Source of the DNA: JAZDJT01 sp043803845
GTDB lineage: Bacteria > Patescibacteriota > Minisyncoccia > Minisyncoccales > GCA-002788555
DNA: 28,297 nucleotides
Assembly: GCA_043803845.1 (NCBI GenBank)
Contig: JAZDJT010000029.1
Location: forward strand, 1 to 28,297
Reading direction: 5' to 3'
Both the position numbers and the translations under genes were made by a program. The notes beneath the pieces were generated by a model that was given only the letters and a program-made list of their open reading frames with translations, searched no databases and had not been told where the DNA came from. This document shows positions 11,973 through 21,023 of this stretch, in pieces; the first letter of the stretch is position 1; each line of letters opens with the position of its first letter.

Positions 11973-13826
11973 ATGAACCTCTTAATCGTCGAGTCGCCAA
12001 CAAAAGCCAAAACTATACAGCGTTTTCTGGAAAAAGATTTTACCATCCGTTCGACCATGGGACATATCCGCGACCTGCCAAAAAGCACCCTCGGAGTTGA
12101 CACTGCTAAAAACTTTGAACCGCATTACGTTATACCCAGAAAAGCAAAAAAGAAAATCTCCGAGTTAAAGAGAGAAGCAGCAAGAGCAGAAAAAATCATC
12201 TTGGCTACCGATGAAGATAGAGAGGGAGAAGCAATCGCCTGGCACTTGGTTCAAATTCTCGATACCGAAAACAAAAAGCAGAAAAAAGGGGAACCTCTTG
12301 TCTTCGAAAGAATAGCTTTCCATGAGATTACTCCAGGAGCGATAAAAGAAGCGCTTAGAAATCCTCGCCAGATTGACATCGGCTTAGTTAATGCCCAGCA
12401 GGCAAGAAGAGTTCTGGATAGACTGGTTGGTTACAAACTCTCTCCACTCTTATGGCGAAAGATTAAAAGAGGTCTTTCCGCCGGTAGAGTTCAGTCGGTA
12501 GCCGTGAGATTAATCTGCGACCGAGAAAAAGAAATCAGGAACTTCAAGCCCCAAGAATACTGGACGATAGAAGGCCTTTTTCTTTCTATTTCCGACAAAG
12601 AAAGAGAGATCTTGGCTAGACTCTTTAAAAAAGACGGGAGAGTCTTGCAAAAATTAGATATAAAATCGAAAGAAGAAACGGAAAAGATTGTTGACAATTT
12701 AAGAAAAACAGAATACCAGATTTCAAAAATAGAAACATCGGAAAGATTGCAAAATCCTCTTCCTCCGTTCACCACTTCCCTATTGCAACAGGAAGCCTGG
12801 CAAAAATTCCATTTTCCCGCGAAATTCACAATGGGCATCGCTCAATCGCTTTACGAACAGGGATTTATCACTTATCACAGAACGGATTCTTTTAATTTAT
12901 CAAACCAGAGTCTGTCTCTGGCACAAAAAATCATTGAAAATAAATACGGAAAAGAATATTGGGCTGGTTATTTCAGACTATTCAAAACGAGGTCCAAATC
13001 CGCTCAGGAAGCCCATGAAGCGATAAGACCGACGTTTCCCGACAAGGATGAAAAGGAGTTAAGAGAAAAACTAAAGAGCGAGCAATACAAACTATACGAA
13101 TTAATTTGGAAAAGATTTATCGCCTCCCAGATGGCGCCTGCAAAAATTGAGGAGCGTAAAATTATAATATCTTCAAAAGATAGAGGATACGAATTTATAG
13201 CCGAAGGAAAAACTATTAAGTTTGAGGGTTTTTTGAGGGTATATCCTCTCCATCTCAAAGAAAGATATCTGCCGGAACTCTCCGATGGCGAAAACCTCAC
13301 GTTGAGAGAAGTCAAGCCGTTGCAACACTTTACTCAGCCGCCGAAAAGATACAACGAAGGAACGCTGATAAAAACCCTTGAGAGACACGGCATCGGTCGT
13401 CCTTCGACTTACGCACCGATTATCTCCACCGTTTTGCAAAGGGGCTACGTAGAAAAAGACGGGCAAAGACGATTAAAGTCTACCGACATCGGAGAGACGG
13501 TAAATAATCTTTTGGTAAGCCATTTTTCTGATGTCGTCAATATAAGTTTTACCGCAAAGATGGAAGACAATTTGGATGATATCGCCGCCGGCAAAATTCA
13601 ATGGCAGAAACCAATTGGTGAATTTTACCATCCCTTTGAAGAAAACCTCATAAAAAAAGAGTCCGAGATTAAAAAAGAAACCGGGCAGGAAACCGAGGAA
13701 CCGTGTCCAAAGTGCGGGAAAAAATTAGTTGTCAGGTGGAGCAGATACGGAAAGTTTCTAGCTTGCCCTGGTTTCCCAAAGTGTAAATTTACCAAATCTT
13801 TAGATAACGGGGGAAAACAATCTTAA
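11973..13826 (+). CDS. topA: DNA topoisomerase I
   Basis: Type IA topoisomerase that relaxes negative supercoils. The Toprim domain is at the N-terminus (LLIVESPTKAKTI, then TDEDREGEAIAWH with the metal-binding acids). The active-site tyrosine is Y301 in FITYHRTDS. Other family segments are GLSAGRVQSVAVRLI and RHGIGRPSTYAPII. A single C-terminal zinc ribbon (C578, C581, C598, C604) replaces the three to five found in E. coli, so 617 residues is a compact version. It follows the winged-helix gene by 3 bases and its stop TAA directly abuts the ATG of the comF-like gene. Confidence 0.96.
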   Translation: MNLLIVESPTKAKTIQRFLEKDFTIRSTMGHIRDLPKSTLGVDTAKNFEPHYVIPRKAKKKISELKREAARAEKIILATDEDREGEAIAWHLVQILDTENKKQKKGEPLVFERIAFHEITPGAIKEALRNPRQIDIGLVNAQQARRVLDRLVGYKLSPLLWRKIKRGLSAGRVQSVAVRLICDREKEIRNFKPQEYWTIEGLFLSISDKEREILARLFKKDGRVLQKLDIKSKEETEKIVDNLRKTEYQISKIETSERLQNPLPPFTTSLLQQEAWQKFHFPAKFTMGIAQSLYEQGFITYHRTDSFNLSNQSLSLAQKIIENKYGKEYWAGYFRLFKTRSKSAQEAHEAIRPTFPDKDEKELREKLKSEQYKLYELIWKRFIASQMAPAKIEERKIIISSKDRGYEFIAEGKTIKFEGFLRVYPLHLKERYLPELSDGENLTLREVKPLQHFTQPPKRYNEGTLIKTLERHGIGRPSTYAPIISTVLQRGYVEKDGQRRLKSTDIGETVNNLLVSHFSDVVNISFTAKMEDNLDDIAAGKIQWQKPIGEFYHPFEENLIKKESEIKKETGQETEEPCPKCGKKLVVRWSRYGKFLACPGFPKCKFTKSLDNGGKQS

Positions 13827-14531
13827 ATGGACTTAAAGAGAACCGTCTTAGATTTTTTCTATCCACGGCTTTGTCTTGGCTGCGGCAAGGAGGGAAGCTA
13901 TTTCTGCCCGGATTGCTTTATCAAAATAGAATTATCAAAGTCTGCCTCCTGTCCTTATTGCAAATCGAGGTCTTTTGACGGGAAAATCTGCAAAAATTGC
14001 AGAAATTATCTCTACGGCTTTGTCAGCGCCGTTTCTTATAAAGAAAAATCTGCTCGTAAATTAATCGACTCTTTAAAATACAATTTTGTCAAAGAGATAG
14101 CCAGGACTTTAGCTTTTTTGATTTTTAAGTTTCTCAGAGATAATCCGGAGGTAGAGTTTTTTAAAAATCCTCTGGATTTTTTAGTTGTGCCTATCCCCCT
14201 CCATCTACGAAGGTTGCGCTGGCGAGGCTTCAACCAAGCCGAGGAAATAGCTAAGGACTTGTCTCCTCTCCTGAAAATACAGTTGGAGAATAACTTTCTT
14301 TCCCGAATTCACCATACCGAATCGCAGGTCGAATTAGGAGTCACCGAGAGAAAATTGAATATAAAAAACGCATTCAAAATAAATCCGCTTTTTTCTAAAG
14401 AAGCGGCGAAAAAGAAAATTATCCTTGTTGATGATGTCGCTACCACTCTTTCTACGCTAGAAGAAGCGGCGCGTGTCTTAAAAGAAGGCTGTACTGAAAA
14501 AATCTGGGGATTGACAGTGGCGAAAGGTTAA
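13827..14531 (+). CDS. ComF-type phosphoribosyltransferase-like protein
   Basis: A 234-residue protein of the ComFC/amidophosphoribosyltransferase-like family, linked to natural competence in other bacteria. The N-terminus has paired zinc-ribbon cysteines (CLGCG, CPDC, CPYC, CKNC). VPIPLHLRRLRWRGFNQAEEIA is the classic ComF segment, and the PRPP motif is at about 200-210. In that motif the usual DDVxTTG is DDVATTLST, with leucine in place of the phosphate-loop glycine, so activity may be altered. The start ATG touches the topA stop. The presence of a DprA-like wing two genes away hints at a DNA-uptake or DNA-processing neighbourhood. Confidence 0.85.
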   Translation: MDLKRTVLDFFYPRLCLGCGKEGSYFCPDCFIKIELSKSASCPYCKSRSFDGKICKNCRNYLYGFVSAVSYKEKSARKLIDSLKYNFVKEIARTLAFLIFKFLRDNPEVEFFKNPLDFLVVPIPLHLRRLRWRGFNQAEEIAKDLSPLLKIQLENNFLSRIHHTESQVELGVTERKLNIKNAFKINPLFSKEAAKKKIILVDDVATTLSTLEEAARVLKEGCTEKIWGLTVAKG

Positions 14532-14551
14532 TATTTGCGCTTAAAATCGGC

Positions 14552-14578
14552 TGGCGAGCCCTCGCAGAGGGCGAGCCA
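14552..14578. terminator. GC-rich hairpin between convergent comF-like gene and tRNA-Ser
   Basis: TGGC-GA-GCCCTC and GAGGGC-GA-GCCA pair around a GCA loop, giving 10 Watson-Crick pairs with a tandem G-A mismatch. It lies between two genes that read toward each other. On the minus strand GATTTT follows, a weak T-run that could end the tRNA-Ser transcript; on the plus strand there is none. Its strength suggests termination or 3'-end protection. Confidence 0.45.
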
Positions 14579-14596
14579 ACAAAGACATTTCCCAAT

Positions 14597-14684
14597 TGGC
14601 GGAAGGGGTGGGATTCGAACCCACGGTGCCTTGCGACACATACGCTTTCCAGGCGTACCGATTCAGCCGCTCTCGCACCCTTCC
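14597..14684 (-). tRNA. tRNA-Ser(GGA), CCA encoded
   Basis: Class II tRNA of 88 bases. Acceptor GGAAGGG pairs with CCCTTCC, followed by discriminator G and an encoded CCA. Anticodon arm TACGC-CTGGAAA-GCGTA gives anticodon GGA (serine, UCC/UCU codons). The long variable arm (GTGTC-GCAA-GGCAC) and T arm GTGGG-TTCGAAT-CCCAC are intact. A TATAAT at 14729-14734 on the same strand might be the -10 box, but no good -35 box was seen. Confidence 0.95.
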
Positions 14685-14804
14685 TTTACTATAAAACAAC
14701 TTTGCAACTCCGCCTTTTTTAGGATATTATTATATATTCAAACAATTTTCAAGAAATTTCTTTAAAAAAGAAGCATTTTTACCTTTAAAATAAGTAAAAA
14801 AATT

Positions 14805-15791
14805 ATGTTCCAGCTAAAAAGGTATCCGGGCAATCCTATCCTCTCCCCCATTAAAGAACATCACTGGGAATCTAAAATGGTTTTTAACTGCGCAACAGTC
14901 TTCAGAGACAATAAGGTTCATTTAATATATCGCGCTAGAGGGGAGGACCAAATTGATGATATTCCTATCTCAAGACTCGGTTACGCCATCTTCAAAGAAG
15001 ATGGTGTAACACTAGAAAAGAGATATGATTATCCAGTATTCAAGCCTAAAGAATGGTACGAACCGGCAGGATGTGAAGATCCGAGGATAACCGAGATAGA
15101 TGGTAAATGTTATATGCTTTATACCGCGTACCTTGGTAGACGGACGGCACCTTATTTTGAGGAAGAAAGTACAAATGTTGCCATGGCCTCGACTAATGAT
15201 TTTATTAATTGGGAAAGACACGGCCTCTTGCTTCCTTCGGTATTAGAGCCTGAGAAGAATGGTATTCTGTTCCCCAAAAAAATAAAAGGATATTATGTTC
15301 TGTATTATAGAATCCATCCAGCTATATATGTCGCCTACTCTAAAAGCTTAGAAAATCCTGATTGGATAGGCCATAAAGCTATAATGCAACCTAGAAAAAA
15401 TAGTTGGGATTCGTATAAAATTGGTGCCGGTCCCCCCCCAATTGAGACAAATGAAGGATGGCTTTTTATTTATCACGGCGTAGACAAAGAAGGAACCAGA
15501 AGAGATGCTATTACGGGAAAAATTAGACCTAAATTCTGTTACAGATTAGGAGTAATACTTATTGATAAAAATAACCCTGAAAAAATCCTTTACAGGTCGG
15601 AGAAACCAATTTTAGAGCCAAAAGAAAAATATGAGAAAAAAGGTCTTGTCCCCAACGTCGTCTTTTCCTGCGGAGCAAACATCATAAAAGATATGCTTTA
15701 TGTCTATTATGGGGGAGCCGATACGGTGATAGGAGTAGCTATGTGCAATATTTCCGAATTAATAAAATTAATTAAAAATAAAAAAATCTAA
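14805..15791 (+). CDS. GH130-family glycoside phosphorylase, likely mannoside-specific
   Basis: A 328-residue five-bladed beta-propeller enzyme of the GH130 type, which splits beta-mannosides with phosphate to give mannose 1-phosphate (established for characterised members). NPIL near the N-terminus, GCEDPR (90-94, D92 the predicted general acid), KIGAGPPPIET, FIYHGVD and the C-terminal GGADTVIGVA are family signatures. No signal peptide is seen, so it acts in the cytosol. It heads a plus-strand cassette with three glycosyltransferases, which suggests making or recycling a mannose-containing glycan. The exact linkage cannot be read from sequence. Confidence 0.85.
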   Translation: MFQLKRYPGNPILSPIKEHHWESKMVFNCATVFRDNKVHLIYRARGEDQIDDIPISRLGYAIFKEDGVTLEKRYDYPVFKPKEWYEPAGCEDPRITEIDGKCYMLYTAYLGRRTAPYFEEESTNVAMASTNDFINWERHGLLLPSVLEPEKNGILFPKKIKGYYVLYYRIHPAIYVAYSKSLENPDWIGHKAIMQPRKNSWDSYKIGAGPPPIETNEGWLFIYHGVDKEGTRRDAITGKIRPKFCYRLGVILIDKNNPEKILYRSEKPILEPKEKYEKKGLVPNVVFSCGANIIKDMLYVYYGGADTVIGVAMCNISELIKLIKNKKI

Positions 15792-15847
15792 TTAATTTAA
15801 TTATCAGCGAGCAAAGACTCAGCACATTAATCTTCTTTTACATAAAT

Positions 15848-16912
15848 ATGAAAATCTCCTTACTTTCCGCTTGGAATAGTGACTCTGGCGCAGCTATCCA
15901 CGCTGAGCTTATAGGTCGGGAATGGATTCGCACAGGGCATCAACTCTCAGTTTTTTCCTTTATTAAAAGTGATTTCCACGGAAAAAATATTTTGAGAGAA
16001 GACGAGAAATATGTTACTCGCTGTTTCGGCACTCCTAAAACTAATTTTTTTGATGCTCGACCGATACTCTCCACTAAGATGGACGTGTTAATAGTTGAAG
16101 ACTTAGGAATGCTACCAAAAAAAAGCTTAGCTAAAATTTTTCCTACGATAAGAAAAATGGCAAAAACCATAAATATAATTCATGATAACAAATCCTCTTC
16201 TGATCCTTATTTTTATAAATTTAAATGGGATAAAGTTATTTTTTTCAATAAACAATATTCAGAAATATTTAAAAACATCTATCCTAAAAGTAAAACAGAA
16301 ATTATCCCCTACCCCTCTGGTCTATGGGAAAGTGGGGAGAAAAAAGAAGCAAGAAGAAAATTAAAATTGTCAGAGGGAATAAAAATATTTTTTGTTTTCG
16401 GATGGTGGGCAAGATATCTTATTCCTTTATTTCCCGTCTTCTGCAAAATCAGAAAGCGCTATCCTTTTATTCTGCTTGTAAGCTCAAGGGATAAAAGGGC
16501 AAAAGTGAAATATCTTTCGCTAGGAGAAGAAGGAGTAGAAGTCGATTTCCGAGAAGAGATAATCTCTGAAGATAAACTTTATCTTTACCTGCATGCCTCC
16601 GATGCATTCATCTTTGGCGACAAAGAGAGAGAAGGAGCATTAATACCTTCCACGGCTACTTATGGGATGGGCGCTGGTTGCCCTATCATTGCTCCTCGTT
16701 CTAACTTTTTCGAGATGTTTAACCGAGAGGTTTTGAAATATTCAACTTCTAAAGAATTCGAAGAAAATATAATAGAAGTGATTAATAAAGGCGAGAGGTA
16801 TAAAGAAACTTTAAGGACTCAAAAAATTTTTGTTATGAAAAACAATTTTAAAGTAGTCGCAAAGAAATATATTCGTCTTTTTGAAAAACTGACAAAGCGA
16901 AGAGGTAAATGA
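15848..16912 (+). CDS. GT-B-fold glycosyltransferase-like protein
   Basis: A 354-residue protein with a two-Rossmann GT-B layout: an N-terminal beta strand with a glycine/serine loop (LLSAWNSDSGAAIHAE) and a C-terminal half that includes IKIFFVFGWWAR and a donor-binding region near REGALIPSTATYGMGAGCPIIAP. It is more diverged than the two genes that follow; the GT4 E-x7-E motif is not clean. Start ATG at 15848, 56 bases after the GH130 gene. Substrate unknown. Confidence 0.65.
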   Translation: MKISLLSAWNSDSGAAIHAELIGREWIRTGHQLSVFSFIKSDFHGKNILREDEKYVTRCFGTPKTNFFDARPILSTKMDVLIVEDLGMLPKKSLAKIFPTIRKMAKTINIIHDNKSSSDPYFYKFKWDKVIFFNKQYSEIFKNIYPKSKTEIIPYPSGLWESGEKKEARRKLKLSEGIKIFFVFGWWARYLIPLFPVFCKIRKRYPFILLVSSRDKRAKVKYLSLGEEGVEVDFREEIISEDKLYLYLHASDAFIFGDKEREGALIPSTATYGMGAGCPIIAPRSNFFEMFNREVLKYSTSKEFEENIIEVINKGERYKETLRTQKIFVMKNNFKVVAKKYIRLFEKLTKRRGK

Positions 16913-16969
16913 AGGTTTTTGAATAAATCTATAAAGACGGGGCGGTGATTAAAAAATAATCTTATCTTT

Positions 16970-18118
16970 ATGAAAATTGCTCTTATATCCAGTTATGCTA
17001 CTTGCTGTGGAGTCGCTGATTACTCATTCAATTTATCGGAAGAGTTTTTAAAACAAAAAGTTAAGATAAAAATTTTTGCTAAAACAAGAGGTGAAGGGGA
17101 AAGTTATGATAAAGATCAGTTTAAAAAAACATCAGCAATGGTTGAAAGATGCTGGTCGAATAAAAAAAATTATAGCTTGAATAAATTGTATCGAGCACTT
17201 ATAAAATTTAAGCCAGACATTATACATTTTCAGGATATATTTCGTAGAGAAGATGGTTTCAAAAAGATTTATCAACTTTTCCCAGGAAAAATTATTGTAA
17301 CTTTTCATTCCGTAAACGCACCACTACGGCCAACCATCAATGGATCACCCGATAAGGAGTTTGTAAAAAGAATAAAAAAATATTCTGATTACTTTATCGT
17401 TCATAATAACCTCTCTAAGAAGGCCCTGATAAAAGATTCTGGCATTAATAAGAAGAAAATTAAAGTGATAGATCATGGAACTAAATTATGCGGAAAAGAA
17501 ATTAATAAGATAGGTGCTAGGAAAAAAATTAATTTACCCAAAGAAGCTTTTTTTATAATAACCTACGGTTTCTATGCTCCCAAAAAGGGGGTAGATAAGT
17601 TAATTGAATTGATGCCTTGTCTGATAAAAAAGATAACGAATCTTTACTATTTCAACATAGGGAGAGTTAGATTAAAAACTCATAAACTATCTATAAAGTC
17701 TCTAAATGATTTAGAAAAGAGGATAAGAACACTAAAGCTTCAAAAGAGAGTGAAACTTCTTAAAAGGTTTTTATCCGAAGAAGAGGTAAGATATTATTTA
17801 AGAGCATCCGATTTAATTATTCTCTTTTATCCAGAAGAGTATCCTTTAATACATGCTAGCGGCGTAGCTCACGAGGTAATTGCTTGTGGTAGACCGGTAA
17901 TAGCTTCTGATATCACTACTTTTTCAGAGTTCCCCAATAAATCAATGTATAAAATTAAACCGTCTAAAGAAGCACTTAGAAGAGCTATCTTAAAGATTTT
18001 TAAAGATAAAAAATCCCAGAAAAAAATTCTTATTAAGGCCAGGGAGTATAGTCTTAAAACTTCATGGAGAAACACTACTAAAAAACATCTAAAATTTTAC
18101 AAAGAAGTCTTAAAATAA
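16970..18118 (+). CDS. Glycosyltransferase, GT4-like
   Basis: A 382-residue retaining GT-B transferase, probably adding a sugar from a nucleotide donor to a cell-surface glycan. The N-terminal acceptor loop is SYATCCGVADYSFNL, resembling the PPRKCGIATFS loop of the next gene. The C-terminal donor domain has YGFYAPKKGVDKLIELMP and HASGVAHEVIACGRPVIASD, where the E-x7-E-like motif would sit. Its stop codon abuts the next ATG, so the two are co-translated. The gene is visibly A-rich compared with the housekeeping genes around it. Confidence 0.8.
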   Translation: MKIALISSYATCCGVADYSFNLSEEFLKQKVKIKIFAKTRGEGESYDKDQFKKTSAMVERCWSNKKNYSLNKLYRALIKFKPDIIHFQDIFRREDGFKKIYQLFPGKIIVTFHSVNAPLRPTINGSPDKEFVKRIKKYSDYFIVHNNLSKKALIKDSGINKKKIKVIDHGTKLCGKEINKIGARKKINLPKEAFFIITYGFYAPKKGVDKLIELMPCLIKKITNLYYFNIGRVRLKTHKLSIKSLNDLEKRIRTLKLQKRVKLLKRFLSEEEVRYYLRASDLIILFYPEEYPLIHASGVAHEVIACGRPVIASDITTFSEFPNKSMYKIKPSKEALRRAILKIFKDKKSQKKILIKAREYSLKTSWRNTTKKHLKFYKEVLK

Positions 18119-19300
18119 ATGGAACAAAAAAATAGAAAAATTGGAATTTGCATAGTAACAAGCTACCCTCCTCGAAAATGCGGTATAGCGACATTTTCTG
18201 TTGCTCTTAAAAATAATATTTCCCTGATTGACAAAAACATAATTGTTAAAATAGCGGCTATCAATGCCCCTGAGAAATTATGTAGATACTCCGAAAGAGT
18301 TATAGCGGAGATAGAACAGGATAAAAAAGAAACATATATAAGAGCAGCTGATATTATAAATCGCGACAAAGACATTGATATTGTTAGTCTCCAGCATGTT
18401 TTTAGTTTGTTTGGTGGAAAAAATGGCGAATTTATAATAGATTTTCTTAAGCATTTAAAAAAACCTATTATTGTCACGATGCATATGATTTATTCTGCGG
18501 CAGAGCAACCTCACTATTTAGAAGTTGTTGATAAAAGCTATAAATCCATAACTGAAAAAATAGTTTCTCTTACTAATAAAATTATTGTCATAATACAACC
18601 CATGGCAGACGTTTTAGAAAAACAGTACAATGTTCCTCCTGAAAAAATTGCAGTTATACCCCACGGTATCCCGGAGGTTGAACCGGAAGATCCTGAAAAA
18701 TATAAAAAAATCATTGGTTTTGAAAATAAAAAAATCATCTCAACGTTTGGCTTAATCAGACCCAAAAAGGGTTTAGAATATCTAATTCGGGCAATGCCAG
18801 AAATTGCTAAAAAATATCCAGAAGTTGTCGCGTTAATCCTAGGAGAACATCATCCTAACAGACCTATAGAATATTATAATTTCTTGAAAGAAGAAGCGGG
18901 AAAAATCGGTCTATTGAACAAAAAAATATTTTTTATAGAACGCTATCTGAAACTTAGAGAGATAATAACTTATCTTTTAGCCACTGATGTTTTTATAACT
19001 CCTTATCTTGTACCAGAACAGACTTCGAGCGGTGTGATAGCTTACGCTCTCGGTTGCGGTAAGGCGATCATTTCGACTCCTTTTTTGTACGCTAAAGAAG
19101 TTTTAAAAGACGGCAGAGGCATGTTTATAGATTATAAAGATTCAAGGAGTATCTTTAATGCTGTAGATTTTCTTTTGTCTCATAATTCAGAGAAGAGAGG
19201 GATGGAGAAAAAGGCTTACAAATTCGCTCAGAATTTTTTGTGGAAAGAGGTGACTAGGGAATATTTAAAGATTTTTAATGAAGTTTTAAATTTAAAATAG
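18119..19300 (+). CDS. Glycosyltransferase, GT4-like
   Basis: A 393-residue GT4-type transferase. SYPPRKCGIATFSVAL is the N-terminal acceptor loop; STFGLIRPKKGLEYLIRAMP and EQTSSGVIAYALGCGKAIISTPF are the donor-site segments, the second containing the conserved acidic residue and glycines. Relatives with the TSSGVIAYALG wording are often found next to GH130 enzymes (from memory, not searched), which fits this cassette. The start directly follows the upstream stop. Transcription ends at the hairpin at 19334-19367. Confidence 0.82.
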   Translation: MEQKNRKIGICIVTSYPPRKCGIATFSVALKNNISLIDKNIIVKIAAINAPEKLCRYSERVIAEIEQDKKETYIRAADIINRDKDIDIVSLQHVFSLFGGKNGEFIIDFLKHLKKPIIVTMHMIYSAAEQPHYLEVVDKSYKSITEKIVSLTNKIIVIIQPMADVLEKQYNVPPEKIAVIPHGIPEVEPEDPEKYKKIIGFENKKIISTFGLIRPKKGLEYLIRAMPEIAKKYPEVVALILGEHHPNRPIEYYNFLKEEAGKIGLLNKKIFFIERYLKLREIITYLLATDVFITPYLVPEQTSSGVIAYALGCGKAIISTPFLYAKEVLKDGRGMFIDYKDSRSIFNAVDFLLSHNSEKRGMEKKAYKFAQNFLWKEVTREYLKIFNEVLNLK

Positions 19301-19333
19301 ATTTTGATTTATAGATTTAAGAGATTTAGTGAA

Positions 19334-19367
19334 AACTAAAAAGCCCTCTCTTAAGGGCTTTTTAGTT
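19334..19367. terminator. Bidirectional terminator between glycosyltransferase and groEL
   Basis: AACTAAAAAGCCCT (19334-19347) and its reverse complement (19354-19367) form a 14-bp stem with a 6-base loop; the A- and T-runs serve both strands. An outer pair, TAGATTTAA with TTAAATCTA (19312-19320 and 19367-19375), can lengthen the stem. It separates two convergent operons. Confidence 0.85.
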
Positions 19368-19383
19368 TAAATCTATTCTACTC

Positions 19384-21000
19384 TCAATAATCAGTCGGCA
19401 TTGAAGGCATCGGCGTCTCTTTCTTTTCTTCAGGTTTTTCCGCGATAACACACTCTGTTGTCAAGAGCAAGCCAGCCGCCGAGGCAGCATTTTGCAGGGC
19501 CAATCTTACTACCTTCATAGGATCAGCAATACCTGTTTTAATTAAATCCTCAAATTTGCCGGTTTTAGCATTAAAACCAAACCCCCCCCTACCTTCCTTC
19601 ACTTTATTAACTATCACTCCTTCATCTTCTCCAGCATTCTCCGCTATTTTCCGGAGAGGCGATTCCAAAACTCTCTTAAGAATTGAGAGACCAACTCTCT
19701 GGTCTTTATTAAGTTTAACTTCATCTAGCATAGGGATGCATCTTATGAGCGCCACTCCCCCTCCAGGCACAATTCCTTCTTCAATGGCAGCCTTAGTAGC
19801 TGATTTGGCGTCTTCGATTTTTTGTTGTTTTTGTTTCTGTTCAACTTCGGTAGCTGCACCAACTTTAATAACCGCCACCCCACCGGAAAGCTTAGCCAAT
19901 CTTTCTTCTAACTTTTCTTTGTCAAAATCTGACTCTGTAACTAATAATTCTTTCTTAACCTGCTCAATTCTCGCATTAATATCATCCTTCTTCCCTTTAC
20001 CTTCAATAATTGTGGTTTCCTCTTTTTTAGAAACAACTCTTCTGGCTCGACCAAGTTGAGGAATACCGGCATTCTCTAACTTGAGACCGAGCTCTTCAGA
20101 GATTACTTGTCCACCAGTTAAGATGGCAATATCTTGAAGCATTTCTTTCCGACGGTCGCCGTAACCCGGAGCTTTTACTGCCAATGCATTAAAGATTCCT
20201 CTTAATTTGTTTATGACTAGCGTCGCCAGAGCTTCTCCCTCGACTTCTTCAGCGATTATTACTAAGTCTTTCCTACCAGATTGAGTTAACTTTTCTAGCA
20301 AAGGTAGAATCTCGTTAATGGCTGAGATTTTACGGTCTGTTATCAAAATATAAGGGTCTTCATATACCGCTTCCATTCTATCAGCATTGGTAATCATATA
20401 AGCAGAGGTGTACCCCTGGTCAAATTGCATGCCTTCGACAATCTCTTTCTGCAGCCCGAAGGCTTTGGACTCTTCGACGGTGACAACGCCATCTTTTCCT
20501 ACCTCGTCAAATACCTCGGCGATTAGTTTCCCCACTTTTTCGTCCTCTGCCGAAATTGTCGCGACTTGAGTCATCTCTTCCTTTGTGGATATTTTTTTAG
20601 AGGCTTTCTTTAGCTCTTCTACTATTCTCTCTACGCCCTTATCAATCCCTTTCTTGAGTTCTAGAGGATTTGCTCCGGCGGTAACGTTTTTAAATCCTTC
20701 TTTGATCAAACTCTGTGCTAAAAGAGCAGCAGTAGTCGTCCCGTCTCCGGCTGTATCGTTAGTTTTAGAAGCCACCTCTTTAACAATCTCCGCACCCATG
20801 TTCTCGAACTTATCCTCCAGTTCGATTTCCTTGGCGATAGTGACTCCGTCATTAGTTATTTCCGGAGCGCCAAATCCTTTGTCCAAAACTACATTGCGCC
20901 CCTTTGGTCCAAGAGTAATAGTCACTGCATCGGCAAGCTTATTGACTCCTTTTAATAATCTTGCCCGAGCCTTATCTGAATATTCGATTTGTTTTGCCAT
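19384..21000 (-). CDS. groEL: 60-kDa chaperonin GroEL
   Basis: Double-ring ATP-driven folding chamber subunit, 538 residues. TLGPKGRNVVLDKGFGAPEITNDG, NDTAGDGTTTAALLAQ and IVPGGGVALIR are family hallmarks covering the ATP site. The C-terminus (KKETPMPSMPTDY) lacks the Gly-Gly-Met repeats that normally line the chamber floor. It is downstream of groES in a two-gene operon with 86 bases between them holding a hairpin. No Shine-Dalgarno is evident. Confidence 0.98.
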   Translation of the reverse strand: MAKQIEYSDKARARLLKGVNKLADAVTITLGPKGRNVVLDKGFGAPEITNDGVTIAKEIELEDKFENMGAEIVKEVASKTNDTAGDGTTTAALLAQSLIKEGFKNVTAGANPLELKKGIDKGVERIVEELKKASKKISTKEEMTQVATISAEDEKVGKLIAEVFDEVGKDGVVTVEESKAFGLQKEIVEGMQFDQGYTSAYMITNADRMEAVYEDPYILITDRKISAINEILPLLEKLTQSGRKDLVIIAEEVEGEALATLVINKLRGIFNALAVKAPGYGDRRKEMLQDIAILTGGQVISEELGLKLENAGIPQLGRARRVVSKKEETTIIEGKGKKDDINARIEQVKKELLVTESDFDKEKLEERLAKLSGGVAVIKVGAATEVEQKQKQQKIEDAKSATKAAIEEGIVPGGGVALIRCIPMLDEVKLNKDQRVGLSILKRVLESPLRKIAENAGEDEGVIVNKVKEGRGGFGFNAKTGKFEDLIKTGIADPMKVVRLALQNAASAAGLLLTTECVIAEKPEEKKETPMPSMPTDY

Positions 21001-21023
21001 AAAGTTTAGTCTTTCGACTTATA

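Noticed and set aside
14535..14765. Plus-strand open frame of 76 codons
   Set aside because: It is the reverse complement of tRNA-Ser translated (GGIRTHG-type artefact).
14597..19400. Integration site: duplicate of the tRNA-Ser 3' end flanking the glycan cassette
   Set aside because: No copy of the tRNA 3' segment was seen near the right end, and no integrase gene is present.
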